This document shows, piece by piece, positions 22,101 to 30,489 of a DNA stretch of 64,000 nucleotides. This DNA comes from Propionibacterium sp. oral taxon 192 str. F0372 (GTDB taxonomy: Bacteria > Actinomycetota > Actinomycetes > Propionibacteriales > Propionibacteriaceae). Position 1 is the first letter of the stretch, and every line of letters begins with the position of its first letter. Location: contig NZ_KE340297.1 of the NCBI RefSeq assembly GCF_000413315.1, positions 186,001 to 250,000 on the forward strand, given 5' to 3'. The translations under genes were made by a program, and so were the position numbers. The notes below the pieces were generated by a model that did no database searches, had not been told where the DNA came from, and saw only the letters and a program-made list of their open reading frames with translations.

Positions 22101-22227
22101 TCGCTGGCAACATCGCGATCCTGCACATGCAGGAGCCGCGGTGAAGCCACCAAGACCCGAAGCATACCCGGTTCGGACACACAATGGAAAACCGGTAGCC
22201 TTGTGCGCTGAGCGAAAGGCAACGGAT

Positions 22228-23430
22228 ATGACCCTGTTCAGTGAACTGACCCAAGCACCTGCGGACCCGATTCTCGGGGTCACTGAAGCCTTCAAGGCCG
22301 ATGAGCGTACTGGCAAGGTGAACCTCGGGGTGGGGGTTTACCTCGACGGTGAGGGCAAGCTGTTGCTACTGGGTTGCGTCGCCAAGGCCGCCGACCGAAT
22401 CGCCGCCATTCACGCACCACACGCCTACCTACCCATCGACGGGCTCGGCGACTACCTAGACCAGGTGCGAGAACTCGTCTTCTGCGCCGATTCCCCGCTG
22501 CTCGCCGACAAGCGCGTAGTGACAGTCGAGGCCCTGGGCGGCACCGGTGCCCTGCGCTTGGGTGCTGACATGCTGCACGAGGTGGCCCCCGGCGCCAAGG
22601 TGTTGGTCTCCGATCCCTCCTGGGAGAACCACCAGGCCCTGTTCGCCCGGGCCGGTTTCGAGGTGGGCACCTACCGCTACTACGACGCCACCAACCGCGG
22701 CGTGGACGTCGAAGGGATGCTGGCCGATCTACGGGATGCCGAAGCAGGCACCATCGTCGTCCTGCATGCCTGCTGCCACAACCCGACCGGCTACGACCTG
22801 GACCACGAGCAGTGGGCCAAGGTGGTCGATATCATTGCCGAGCGCGATCTGGTCGCCTTCTGCGACATGGCCTATCAGGGATTCGCCGAGGGGCTGGCCG
22901 AGGATGCCTTCCTGGTGCGGTTGTGCGCCGGAAAACTGGATAATTTCCTAGTGGCCACCTCTTTTTCCAAGTCGCTGACTCTTTACGGGCAGCGGGTGGG
23001 TGCCCTGTCGGTGGTCTGCGCCGATGCCGCCGAAGCCGAACGGCTACGCTCCAGGCTCAAGATCGTGATCCGCACCAATTACTCCAATCCGCCCATCTTC
23101 GGCGCCCTGGTGGCCGCGACCGTCCTGAGCGATGAGGAACTTCGCACAGACTGGCACGCCGAACTGGCTACCATGCGGGAGCGAATCAAGGCCATGCGCA
23201 CGGCCCTGCTTACCGAGTTGCAAGCCAGGGGAATCGATGACATGGGACACGTCGTCGTCCAGCGCGGCATGTTCTCTTACACCGGGCTGACCGCCGACCA
23301 GATGCGAGCCCTGCGCACCGATCATGGGGTCTACGGCACCGATGCCGGCCGCATCTGCATTGCCGGACTCAACGACACCAACCTGGCTAAGGTTGCCGAC
23401 GCCATTGCCGCGGTACGCATGATCCGCTGA
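22228..23430 (+). CDS. Aspartate/aromatic aminotransferase, AspC/TyrB type
   Basis: A PLP enzyme that should exchange amino groups between aspartate or aromatic amino acids and 2-oxoglutarate. It has 400 residues from ATG 22228, which follows AAAGG. It resembles subgroup I-alpha (E. coli AspC/TyrB) throughout: GVGVYLDGEGK, an HACCHNPTGYDL segment, an FCDMAYQGF segment with the PLP-contacting Asp and Tyr, SFSKS with the Schiff-base lysine, and RGMFSYTGL near the C-terminus. It diverges from tRNA-Trp/secE. Aspartate versus tyrosine preference cannot be decided from sequence. Confidence 0.92.
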   Translation: MTLFSELTQAPADPILGVTEAFKADERTGKVNLGVGVYLDGEGKLLLLGCVAKAADRIAAIHAPHAYLPIDGLGDYLDQVRELVFCADSPLLADKRVVTVEALGGTGALRLGADMLHEVAPGAKVLVSDPSWENHQALFARAGFEVGTYRYYDATNRGVDVEGMLADLRDAEAGTIVVLHACCHNPTGYDLDHEQWAKVVDIIAERDLVAFCDMAYQGFAEGLAEDAFLVRLCAGKLDNFLVATSFSKSLTLYGQRVGALSVVCADAAEAERLRSRLKIVIRTNYSNPPIFGALVAATVLSDEELRTDWHAELATMRERIKAMRTALLTELQARGIDDMGHVVVQRGMFSYTGLTADQMRALRTDHGVYGTDAGRICIAGLNDTNLAKVADAIAAVRMIR

Positions 23431-23517
23431 GCCCAACGCATCGCGCCGTCCCTACTCTGTTCACGGGCACCCAGCGACCACGTTGAGCGTGAGAGGTATC
23501 AATCGATCGGCGCGGTC

Positions 23518-24660
23518 TCAGATCGTCAGCCCGACGATGACCGGCTCGGGCACCAACTCCACCCCGAATCGGTTCTTCACCCCGTCACGAACCGTGCGAG
23601 CCAGTTTCGCGACCTGGGCCGCACTCGCGTGGTCATGGTTTGTCAAGGCGAGCACATGCTTAGAACTGAGCCGAGCGGCACCAGCTCCCGGAAAACCTTT
23701 TCCAAACCCGGCATGGTCAATCAACCATGCTGCCGAGGACTTGACTCGTCCGTCGCCGATGGGGAACCTCGGGGCCTCGGATGGCAAGGCATCGGCGACT
23801 CCAGCCGGAACGATCGGATTGGTGAAGAAGGAGCCTGCCGAACGGGTGTCGGGATCGGTAGGGTCGTGGACCATCCCCTTAGACCTGCGCAATTCCAAGA
23901 CGGCCTCGCGAACTTCCCTGGCATCCACCCGGTCACCTATCCCAGCACCGAGGTGAGCGGCCAGCTGGGAGTAGCCGATGGGCATTGAGCGGGATGCGTT
24001 GACGAACTGGAACCATACCTCGACCACCACATAGCGTCCGGTGGGCTCGCTCTGAGCGCGTGAGCACTTGAAGATCGAATCGCGATAGGAAAAACCGCAT
24101 TGGTCAGCAGTGAATGTGCGGTATTCCCCCGCCTTCCGATCCCAGGTGCGCACCCGTGCGATGGTCTGGGCGACCTCCTGACCGTAGGCCCCGACGTTTT
24201 GGACCGGCGTGGCACCAACCAGGCCGGGGATCCCGCTTAGCGCCTCAATCCCGGCCCATTCGCAGTCAATGGTGTGCGCGACGAAATCATCCCATCGCTC
24301 CCCTGCTGCGGCCCGGACCAGGGCTCCGCCGCAGGAAGAGACCTCGGCATCCAGGCCATGATTGTCGACGAGCACCACCCGGCCGTCAAAACCCTCATCG
24401 GCGATCAGCACATTGGAGCCACCGGAGAGCACCATAAGCGGCATCCCGCTCTCATCGGCGTCACGCACCGCATCCACGATCTCAGAAGTCGTGGTGGCCC
24501 GCACCAGTTCAGCAGCAGGCCCGCCAATACCGAAAGTGGTGTGGTGTGCCAGCTTGCGGGAATCCTGGTTCCCGGGGAGCCCGATCGACTGGGAGAGCCA
24601 TTCGGCATGACATGCTGCGACGGTAGTTTCGTCATCCTGGGGAATCGATTGATCAGCCAT
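23518..24660 (-). CDS. murB: UDP-N-acetylenolpyruvoylglucosamine reductase
   Basis: MurB makes UDP-MurNAc for peptidoglycan using NADPH and FAD. It has 380 residues from ATG 24660 with GGAGGAGC upstream. The FAD-binding part shows HTTFGIGGPA, LSGGSNVL and GIPGLVGATPVQNVGAYGQE; a YRDSIFK-type segment carries the active-site Tyr/Arg, and SAGSFFTNP holds the catalytic serine. It is of the longer type-I form. It overlaps the preceding MaoC-like gene by 8 bases. Confidence 0.97.
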   Translation of the reverse strand: MADQSIPQDDETTVAACHAEWLSQSIGLPGNQDSRKLAHHTTFGIGGPAAELVRATTTSEIVDAVRDADESGMPLMVLSGGSNVLIADEGFDGRVVLVDNHGLDAEVSSCGGALVRAAAGERWDDFVAHTIDCEWAGIEALSGIPGLVGATPVQNVGAYGQEVAQTIARVRTWDRKAGEYRTFTADQCGFSYRDSIFKCSRAQSEPTGRYVVVEVWFQFVNASRSMPIGYSQLAAHLGAGIGDRVDAREVREAVLELRRSKGMVHDPTDPDTRSAGSFFTNPIVPAGVADALPSEAPRFPIGDGRVKSSAAWLIDHAGFGKGFPGAGAARLSSKHVLALTNHDHASAAQVAKLARTVRDGVKNRFGVELVPEPVIVGLTI

Positions 24661-25051
24661 TGCTCCTCCGTACGACGGCCTTAGCAGCCCCCAGAATCTT
24701 CTGACCGGCACAGGTGGCCTCAATCGAGATCGTCACCCGTTTGTCGTCGACCGCGGTCACTGTCCCAGACACCTCCAGGCGGGCACCCATTGCGTCGTCG
24801 GGTACCAGAACCGGGTTGATGAAGCGCACGAAATACTCGCTCACCTCGTCAGGGTCGCCCACCCAATCGGTGACGACGCGCAACGCAGCAGCCATGGTGA
24901 GCATCCCATGAGCAACCACCTGCTCAAAACCGAGTTCCCGGGCGGCATGGTCCGAGTAATGGATCGGGTTGAAGTCGGTCGATGCCCCGGCATAGCGCAC
25001 CACGGTAGTGCGGGTGATGGGAATGGTGATCGGTGGAAGCTGGAAGCCCAC
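24653..25051 (-). CDS. hadB: MaoC-like (3R)-hydroxyacyl dehydratase, HadB-like subunit
   Basis: A hot-dog-fold dehydratase/hydratase subunit. From GTG 25051 it has 132 residues. The hydratase-2 catalytic motif appears as YAGASTDFNPIHYSD (Asp and His) followed by VVAHGMLTM. It resembles mycobacterial HadB, which with HadA dehydrates 3-hydroxyacyl-ACP; the order rpmG-hadA-hadB is also mycobacterial. This organism class lacks mycolic acids, so the substrate is probably a shorter acyl-ACP or acyl-CoA (inference). Its start lies 16 bases after the hadA stop; its end overlaps murB. Confidence 0.85.
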   Translation of the reverse strand: MGFQLPPITIPITRTTVVRYAGASTDFNPIHYSDHAARELGFEQVVAHGMLTMAAALRVVTDWVGDPDEVSEYFVRFINPVLVPDDAMGARLEVSGTVTAVDDKRVTISIEATCAGQKILGAAKAVVRRSNG

Positions 25052-25067
25052 CTCATGCCTGCCGGGA

Positions 25068-25490
25068 TCATGATGCCTGCCTGTTGTGGATGAGCTGTGA
25101 TATCGCCGAGCCGAGATCCTCACCGTCGGCACCGGTCAAAGCGACATCAACGGTGATCATCTCAGTATTCCCACGTATCCGCACCTTCTCGATGGTGGCC
25201 GTGGCGCTGACCAGATCGCCGGTGCGCAGTGACCGGGTGATCCGGAAACGCTGGTCGGCGTGCATCGTGCGGTGCAGGGAGATCTCAAGCTCCGGGTCAT
25301 CGAACAATGCCCCCCAGGCTTGGGCCGCGATGAGGGTGGAGAAGGTGGGCGGGGCAATCGGCTCTTCCCCGGTATAGGCGGGGTTGTCATCGCCGATGGC
25401 CGCCGCGAACTCGGCGATCCGCGCGGAGGTCACTAGGTAGGGCTTCGTGGCCGGATACCTGCGACCGGCATGTTCTGCGTTTATGGGCAC
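25068..25490 (-). CDS. hadA: MaoC-like dehydratase partner, HadA-like subunit
   Basis: The 140-residue protein resembles mycobacterial HadA, the substrate-binding partner of HadB: an N-terminal INAEHAGRRYPATKPYLV segment, a GDDNPAYTGEEPIAPPTF region in which the catalytic His is replaced, and a hot-dog helix. The start is GTG at 25490, without a clear ribosome-binding site; TAGCGT lies 6 bases upstream, so the transcript could be leaderless. It should form a heterodimer with the HadB-like protein encoded next. Confidence 0.85.
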   Translation of the reverse strand: MPINAEHAGRRYPATKPYLVTSARIAEFAAAIGDDNPAYTGEEPIAPPTFSTLIAAQAWGALFDDPELEISLHRTMHADQRFRITRSLRTGDLVSATATIEKVRIRGNTEMITVDVALTGADGEDLGSAISQLIHNRQAS

Positions 25491-25583
25491 TCCGCAACGC
25501 TACCAATCCCGCATAAGCATCGTATGCAAAGCAATCGGGACCACCCTGAGGTGGCCCCGATCAAAAGATTCAGTCGTGCCCGA

Positions 25584-25754
25584 TCAGCGGGTCTCGCGGT
25601 GCAGGGTGTGCTTGTTCTCGCGCTTGCAGAACTTCATGACCTCGAGACGATCCGGCGTGTTGCGACGGTTCTTCTTGGTGATGTAGTTGCGGTCCTTGCA
25701 CTCGGTGCACGCCAAAGTGATCTTGGGACGAATGTCCGCCGACTTCTTTGCCAT
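25584..25754 (-). CDS. rpmG: 50S ribosomal protein L33
   Basis: The 56-residue protein starts with ATG at 25754 ([16 protein letters not shown]). It contains the L33 core [15 protein letters not shown] and ends in HRETR. The first zinc-ribbon pair CTEC is intact, but the second reads FCKRENKH, with only one cysteine where zinc-type L33 has CxxC. It therefore lies between the zinc (C+) and zinc-free (C-) forms. It lies downstream of tRNA-Met and tRNA-Thr. Confidence 0.96.
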   Translation of the reverse strand: MAKKSADIRPKITLACTECKDRNYITKKNRRNTPDRLEVMKFCKRENKHTLHRETR

Positions 25755-25790
25755 TATGGTCTCTCTCCAACTTGTGCCCGGTGTTCTTCG

Positions 25791-25863
25791 TAGCGGGAAC
25801 GGGACTCGAACCCGTGACACAGCGATTATGAGCCGCTTGCTCTACCGCCTGAGCTATCCCGCC
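25791..25863 (-). tRNA. trnM: tRNA-Met (anticodon CAT, elongator type)
   Basis: A 73-base cloverleaf: acceptor GGCGGGA/TCCCGCT with a terminal G-U pair, anticodon loop CTCATAA, T-loop TTCGAGT and discriminator A; CCA is not encoded. The first acceptor bases pair (as G-U) and the anticodon stem lacks the three G-C pairs of an initiator, so I call it elongator. Confidence 0.93.
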
Positions 25864-25920
25864 ATGGCATCGACCCGGGCTTGTAACCGCTGCGGTGGCG
25901 ATCTATTCCCGGATCAACCG

Positions 25921-25993
<73 letters not shown>

Positions 25994-26137
25994 CAGCCGA
26001 CGAATAAACATAGCGGATGAATCCCGTAGTACAAAATCTGTCCGCCAGACCATCGCAGCCCTACTGCCTGCTCCGGTCGCGGGTCACAATCTAGTGGACG
26101 CCCACCTGTGCAGGAAAGTCCGAGCGATGGAGGAACC

Positions 26138-27058
26138 ATGAGCATCCGCTTCAGCCCACTGGTCCGTGACGCCCTCGACCATGGGGAACCGGTCGTCGGC
26201 TTGGAAACCGGCATGATCACCCATGCCCTGCCGCGCCCGCTGAACCTGCACATCGCCCTAGGAATCGAACGCGAGCTCCACGATGCCCAGTGCGTCCCAG
26301 CAACCATCGGGATGATCAAAGGGGAGGCAGTTATCGGGCTGACTGCTGAGGAACTGGAGCACCTGGCAGGCGCGGAGGACATGCACCGGATCACTGTCCG
26401 TGATCTACCCTTCGCGAAGGCCAAGGGGCTCACCGGCGGGGTTTCCCTGGCAGCTGCAGTACACCTGGCCCACCAAGTGGGCATCAAGGTATGCGCAACT
26501 ACCGGACTGGGTGGGGTGCACCAGACCCATTCGGTGGACACCATCCTCCAGGAATCCAGCGATCTGACTGCACTGGCCGATCACCCGATTGTGCTGGTCA
26601 CCTCCGGTGTGCGTCCCATGTTGGATGTTCCCGGCACCCTGCAGCGCCTGGAGACCCTTGCGGTGCCGGTACTCGGTTATCGCTCGGATGCTTTCGCCGG
26701 GTTCTACGTCACTGATTCGGGCTACAAGACCGATCACCGGGTGGATTCAGCCCGAGAGATCGCCGACGTCGCTAAAGCCCGCGATGAACTGGGGCTCGGT
26801 CAAGCACTGCTCATCTCGAACCCGATCCCCGAATCGATGCAGATCGAAGATTTCGCCGAGCACATGTCAAAAGCCCTGGTCATCGCTGCAGAAACCATGC
26901 CTGCCGGGGCCGACGAGACCCAAGTGCTGCTCGCCACCTTGGAATCGGTCACCGGCGGTGAGGCCTGGCGGGTCAATACCGAGCTTTACCGGCGCAACGC
27001 CGATCTAGCGGCCCAGATCGCCAAGCTGCTGGCCACCACCCCGTACTACACAGACTGA
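26138..27058 (+). CDS. Pseudouridine-5'-phosphate glycosidase homologue with substituted active site
   Basis: PsuG cleaves pseudouridine 5'-phosphate to uracil and ribose 5-phosphate through a Schiff base between ring-opened ribose and Lys166 (E. coli numbering). This 306-residue protein aligns along its length: GLETGMITHALPRP keeps the catalytic Glu31, VPATIGMI and GGVHQTH match the fold, and VPVLGYRSDAF is typical. However, the AGAKSILD position reads SGVRPMLD, so Lys166 is Arg. Lys93 before the RRDLP segment is also Arg (HRITVRDLP), and GGVHR reads GGVHQ. No pseudouridine kinase (psuK) is adjacent. The start is ATG 26138 with GGAGG five bases upstream. It may be inactive as PsuG or have another substrate. 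Confidence 0.8.
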   Translation: MSIRFSPLVRDALDHGEPVVGLETGMITHALPRPLNLHIALGIERELHDAQCVPATIGMIKGEAVIGLTAEELEHLAGAEDMHRITVRDLPFAKAKGLTGGVSLAAAVHLAHQVGIKVCATTGLGGVHQTHSVDTILQESSDLTALADHPIVLVTSGVRPMLDVPGTLQRLETLAVPVLGYRSDAFAGFYVTDSGYKTDHRVDSAREIADVAKARDELGLGQALLISNPIPESMQIEDFAEHMSKALVIAAETMPAGADETQVLLATLESVTGGEAWRVNTELYRRNADLAAQIAKLLATTPYYTD

Positions 27059-27073
27059 CCCGGACACGATAAA

Positions 27074-27104
27074 GGGCCTCGCCAAGAAGGTGTTGGCGAG
27101 GCCC
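27074..27104. terminator. Bidirectional terminator between the PsuG-like gene and tRNA-Tyr
   Basis: GGGCCTCGCCAA (27074-27085) pairs perfectly with TTGGCGAGGCCC (27093-27104). On the minus strand, after tRNA-Tyr, the stem is followed by TTTATC; on the plus strand it closes the PsuG-like gene. Confidence 0.8.
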
Positions 27105-27109
27105 TCGTG

Positions 27110-27194
27110 TGGTGGCAGCTGATGGATTCGAACCATCGTAGGCTGAGCCGACGGTTTTACAGACCGCTCCCTTTGGCCACTCGGGCAAGCTGCC
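27110..27194 (-). tRNA. trnY: tRNA-Tyr (anticodon GTA)
   Basis: A long-variable-arm tRNA of 85 bases including an encoded 3' CCA. The acceptor is GGCAGCT/AGCTGCC, the anticodon loop CTGTAAA has anticodon GTA, the variable arm has the sequence CGGCTCAGCC, and the T arm is GATGG-TTCGAAT-CCATC. It is the only one of the four tRNAs here with an encoded CCA. Confidence 0.95.
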
Positions 27195-27311
27195 GCGCTG
27201 TCGAACCAGCGTTGAAGAACATAGCAGACCAGGCTCTCACGCGAAAATCCCACCCATTGATCTTCCAGGCCTGGCTGGAACCTTCGTCGGTGCGACTGGC
27301 AGGATGGGATC

Positions 27312-27803
27312 ATGGCTTCTGATTCCTCCTTCGACATCGTTTCCAAGGTCGACCGGCAGGAGGTCGACAACGCACTCAACCAGGCTGCCCGCGAGGTGGG
27401 TCAACGCTTCGACTTCAAGGGCACCGACGCCCGGATCGAGTGGTCCGGCGAGGAGATCGCCATGCAGGCCTCCGGCGAGGAACGGGTGAAGGCGGTGTGG
27501 GACGTCTTCCAGTCCAAACTGGTACGTCGCGGTATCGACCTGAAGTCCGTCCACGCATCCGATCCGAAACTCTCGGGCAAGCTGTGGAAGATGACCGCGA
27601 CAATGCAAAACGGTATCTCTCAAGCAGACGCCAAGAAGATCTCCAAGCTGATCCGCGACGAGGGTCCCAAGGGAGTCAAAGCACAAATCCAAGGCGACGA
27701 GTTGCGCATCTCCTCAAAGAAGCGCGACGACCTTCAAGCGGTGCAGCGCCTGATCAAGGAGCAAGACTACGACTTCGCAGTGCAGTTCACGAACTACCGG
27801 TGA
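27312..27803 (+). CDS. yajQ: YajQ-family nucleotide-binding protein
   Basis: YajQ proteins have two ferredoxin-like domains and bind nucleotides, including cyclic di-GMP in some species. The 163-residue protein begins [20 protein letters not shown] and contains the signature [13 protein letters not shown], a central [13 protein letters not shown], and an [10 protein letters not shown]-terminus. It starts with ATG 27312 and is monocistronic. The cellular role in this lineage is unknown. Confidence 0.92.
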   Translation: MASDSSFDIVSKVDRQEVDNALNQAAREVGQRFDFKGTDARIEWSGEEIAMQASGEERVKAVWDVFQSKLVRRGIDLKSVHASDPKLSGKLWKMTATMQNGISQADAKKISKLIRDEGPKGVKAQIQGDELRISSKKRDDLQAVQRLIKEQDYDFAVQFTNYR

Positions 27804-27908
27804 ACCTGCTGGTCGGGATGACGTGGGAAGGATCAGGCTGGCCGATTATGAGCAGTTCGTAGTGCCGCAACTTCGCTGACAGTAGCCCGCATCATCGGAT
27901 TGGGGACA

Positions 27909-28139
27909 TCAGCAGGAGTTCAGCTGGACCTGGACCCGGACCCACACCGGGTCGCCGACCTCGACGAGTTCACCGCCGTGCAGTTGACGCCCTCTGCGCT
28001 TCTCAGGCTGCCCATCGACCGCCACCAGGCCCTCCTCAAGAATCTCCTTGGCGTGCGCCCCGGATTCGGCGATGTTCGCATACTTGAGGAACTGTCCTAG
28101 CCGGATCGTCCCACCAATCCCGATCGTCTCGATCTCCAC
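27909..28139 (-). CDS. Small S4-domain RNA-binding protein
   Basis: From GTG 28139 (AGGGGGAGCG upstream) the protein has 76 residues, nearly all an S4 fold: IRLGQFLKYANIAESGAHAKEIL, GLVAVDGQPEKRRGRQL and GDPVW. It is like the small YbcJ/YaaA/RqcP-type S4 proteins. RqcP takes part in ribosome-associated quality control, but this cannot be assigned here. It follows a membrane-protein gene by 8 bases and is probably cotranscribed with it. Confidence 0.85.
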   Translation of the reverse strand: MEIETIGIGGTIRLGQFLKYANIAESGAHAKEILEEGLVAVDGQPEKRRGRQLHGGELVEVGDPVWVRVQVQLNSC

Positions 28140-28147
28140 CGCTCCCC

Positions 28148-28564
28148 CTAGTGTCCGAGCCGCTCTGGGGGAATCACCAGCAGGGTGGCGACGAACAGCA
28201 GGATGCCGCTGACTACCAGCCACAGCCCCCCCAGGGGCTTCGATGGGTCAATCATCGCCGATGAGATCGCCGCCCAACCGAAGAGCAGGGCGACGATCGG
28301 CATAGCGACCAGGCACCAGGCCCCGGCCCGGACGCGGCCCACGTCGTTGAGCACCGCACCGATGGATGCGCCCCAGCCGATGACCGCACCCAAGGCGGCC
28401 AAACCTAGCCCCCACACGCCTACTCGGATAAGCCCATCAGAGCCCTCCAGCCCAGCATCGATCAGCCGCCAACCAACAGCCCCCAGCACGACGGCCGACC
28501 ACCAGGCGATCAGTGCGGTGATGATCGCCCGGGAGCGGAAACGTGGAGCAGAGCTCGATGCCAT
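28148..28564 (-). CDS. Hypothetical four-span membrane protein
   Basis: Not recognised. It has 138 residues with about four hydrophobic segments (near residues 13-33, 45-70, 80-102 and 112-132) and an Arg-rich N-terminus. The start is ATG at 28564. No ribosome-binding site is visible but TAGGCT lies 6 bases upstream, suggesting a leaderless transcript. It is followed at once by the small S4 protein gene. Confidence 0.7.
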   Translation of the reverse strand: MASSSAPRFRSRAIITALIAWWSAVVLGAVGWRLIDAGLEGSDGLIRVGVWGLGLAALGAVIGWGASIGAVLNDVGRVRAGAWCLVAMPIVALLFGWAAISSAMIDPSKPLGGLWLVVSGILLFVATLLVIPPERLGH

Positions 28565-28592
28565 GAACCAAGCCTAGCCGCGTCGGCAATGC

Positions 28593-29600
28593 TCAACCGA
28601 GTAGCACGGTGCCCACCACCGATGCGGCGACGATCGCCACGACCAAGGTGATGGGGACAAAGCGAGCAACGAATCCTGCACCCCAAGCCCCGTACTGCAT
28701 CGCTATCAGTTTGATATCGATCATCGGACCGACCACTAGGAAGACCAGTTGCGCGGTAGGCGAGACCTGGACGAAGGAGGCTGCGACGAAGGCATCGGCC
28801 TCCGAGCACAAACTCAGCACCACCGCCAACAGTGCCATGACGAGCACGCCCAACAACGGTGTGCCGTTCAGGGCGTCGAACCAGGCGGTGGGTACCGCCA
28901 CCTTGACGAAACCAGCAACAATCGCGCCGATGACCAGGAAACCACCGGCACTCATCACATCATGGACCACCGAGACGCGGAATCGTTCCGCGCGATCCAA
29001 GCCATGGTGTTCGTGGGCGTCGTGGGACTCCAGCCCCTTCAGTCCCCCGAAGGCAATCCAAGCCCAGCCAACGAGTACCGCGGCGGCCAGGCTCGCGATG
29101 AATCTGGCCCAGACCATCGCCGGGGTTCCGCTGAAGGCCACGGCCGTGGAGACTAGGACAATTGGATTGATTGCCGGGCTGGCGAGCAGGAAGGCCAGGG
29201 CTGCGGCATCCGGTACCCCACGCCGCACCAGGGATTGGCTGACCGGCACCGAGCCACATTCACAGCCGGGCAGCAGCATTCCGCAGGCAGCCACTGCTGG
29301 CACGGCGACGAACTGGCTGCGAGGTGTCATCCGGCGTACCAGCGATTCAGGTAGCACCACGGAGATGATTCCGGATACCACAACCCCCAGCACCAAGAAG
29401 GGCAGTGCCTGCACCGCAATCGCGATGGTGATCGCGGCCCAGGCCTCGGCGATTCCGTCGAGACTCAGAACCGGCCCACGGAGTTGCTGCCCAGCAACCA
29501 GAACGGCACCCAGCACCAGCATCACCACTGGCCCCCACCAGCCGGCAGGCAGGGATGGTACAGGCGTGGTGGGGTCACCGGGCGATCGGCGGATACTCAT
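28593..29600 (-). CDS. YraQ/UPF0718-family permease
   Basis: A polytopic permease of the DUF318 family (relatives include YraQ and the organoarsenical exporter ArsP). It has 335 residues with about eight membrane spans. The family motif PGCECGSVPVSQSLVRRGVP is in the first half, followed by AFLLASPAINPIVL; a second half-repeat includes LCSEADAFVAASF. A His-rich loop (ESHDAHEHHG) near residue 195 could bind metal. It is 7 bases from a TIGR03943 gene, a pairing common in bacteria and sometimes linked to zinc control. The substrate is not determined. Confidence 0.85.
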   Translation of the reverse strand: MSIRRSPGDPTTPVPSLPAGWWGPVVMLVLGAVLVAGQQLRGPVLSLDGIAEAWAAITIAIAVQALPFLVLGVVVSGIISVVLPESLVRRMTPRSQFVAVPAVAACGMLLPGCECGSVPVSQSLVRRGVPDAAALAFLLASPAINPIVLVSTAVAFSGTPAMVWARFIASLAAAVLVGWAWIAFGGLKGLESHDAHEHHGLDRAERFRVSVVHDVMSAGGFLVIGAIVAGFVKVAVPTAWFDALNGTPLLGVLVMALLAVVLSLCSEADAFVAASFVQVSPTAQLVFLVVGPMIDIKLIAMQYGAWGAGFVARFVPITLVVAIVAASVVGTVLLG

Positions 29601-29607
29601 CGTCGGC

Positions 29608-30405
29608 TCACAGATAGGGGGTCACAGGTTGGTCGATGGCGTTCAATGAGGTGACCTGGATGGCCGGCAGCGCACCGGTGGTGTCGACAACCCCGGTGAC
29701 CTGGTACCACTGGTCATCGACGAGATCACTGGTCCCACGCAGCTGGGCTCGATAGCCGATCGCATCCGCGGCGCAGCAGACGATCCTGAATCGCCCCAAT
29801 CGCCAACCCGTCTTCGGATCAAGGCTGGCGAAACCGATGACGCTCACCGTTCGGCCCTCCAAAGCTGCCGGATCACCCTCGGTGTGGCGCAGCACCAACT
29901 CCTCAAGGGTCATCTCATTGATGCCGGTCTGTGACAAGGGAGGGTAGACAACGGTCCCGCCGGGATTGCGGGGTCTGGCGGAGGGTGACTGGATTCTGGC
30001 CCGGGGACGACGGGTGGTAGTCGTGGAGGTCTCCTCGGAGCCCCCAGCTGCCTGCGAGGTGAGTAGGGCACTGCCCAGCGGATCGGGGGCCACCAACACC
30101 ACCAGTAGCACTGGGACGAGCAGCATCCACGAGGTGCGACGTATCGGCGAGTGCCGTTGATCCGGGTGTCCTTGTCCCAGATGCCACGGACCCGGCTGGC
30201 GGATGGTGGCGACCGCACTCCAGATTCCTAATCCCAGGAGCACCACGCCGGTCACGGCCAGCAGCGGCGAGAAGGCCGGGCGCAGATAATTGTTGAGTTG
30301 TCCGGTGACCACCAGAACACCGATCATGATCCCGAGAAGCACCAGAATCGCAGCGGACCACAGTTCGTGCAGGCGAACCGTGGTGGTGCTGGTAGTTCTG
30401 CTCAT
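29608..30405 (-). CDS. TIGR03943-family membrane protein, permease partner
   Basis: The 265-residue protein has N-terminal membrane segments (about residues 15-35 and 45-65) and another near 92-110, then a Ser/Thr/Arg-rich linker and a C-terminal extracytoplasmic domain with GRTVSVIGFAS, RFRIVCCAADA (a CC pair) and WYQVTGVV. This layout matches the YcgQ/TIGR03943 family found beside YraQ-type permeases. It starts with ATG 30405 and precedes the permease gene, so the two are almost certainly one transport unit. Confidence 0.85.
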   Translation of the reverse strand: MSRTTSTTTVRLHELWSAAILVLLGIMIGVLVVTGQLNNYLRPAFSPLLAVTGVVLLGLGIWSAVATIRQPGPWHLGQGHPDQRHSPIRRTSWMLLVPVLLVVLVAPDPLGSALLTSQAAGGSEETSTTTTRRPRARIQSPSARPRNPGGTVVYPPLSQTGINEMTLEELVLRHTEGDPAALEGRTVSVIGFASLDPKTGWRLGRFRIVCCAADAIGYRAQLRGTSDLVDDQWYQVTGVVDTTGALPAIQVTSLNAIDQPVTPYL

Positions 30406-30489
30406 CGTGGCCTCTCCTCAGGAATACCTGCACCAGTACACCACTTTTGCATGCCCGGCGCCGTTCGGGTGCCGGGCTATCGTCGGAGC

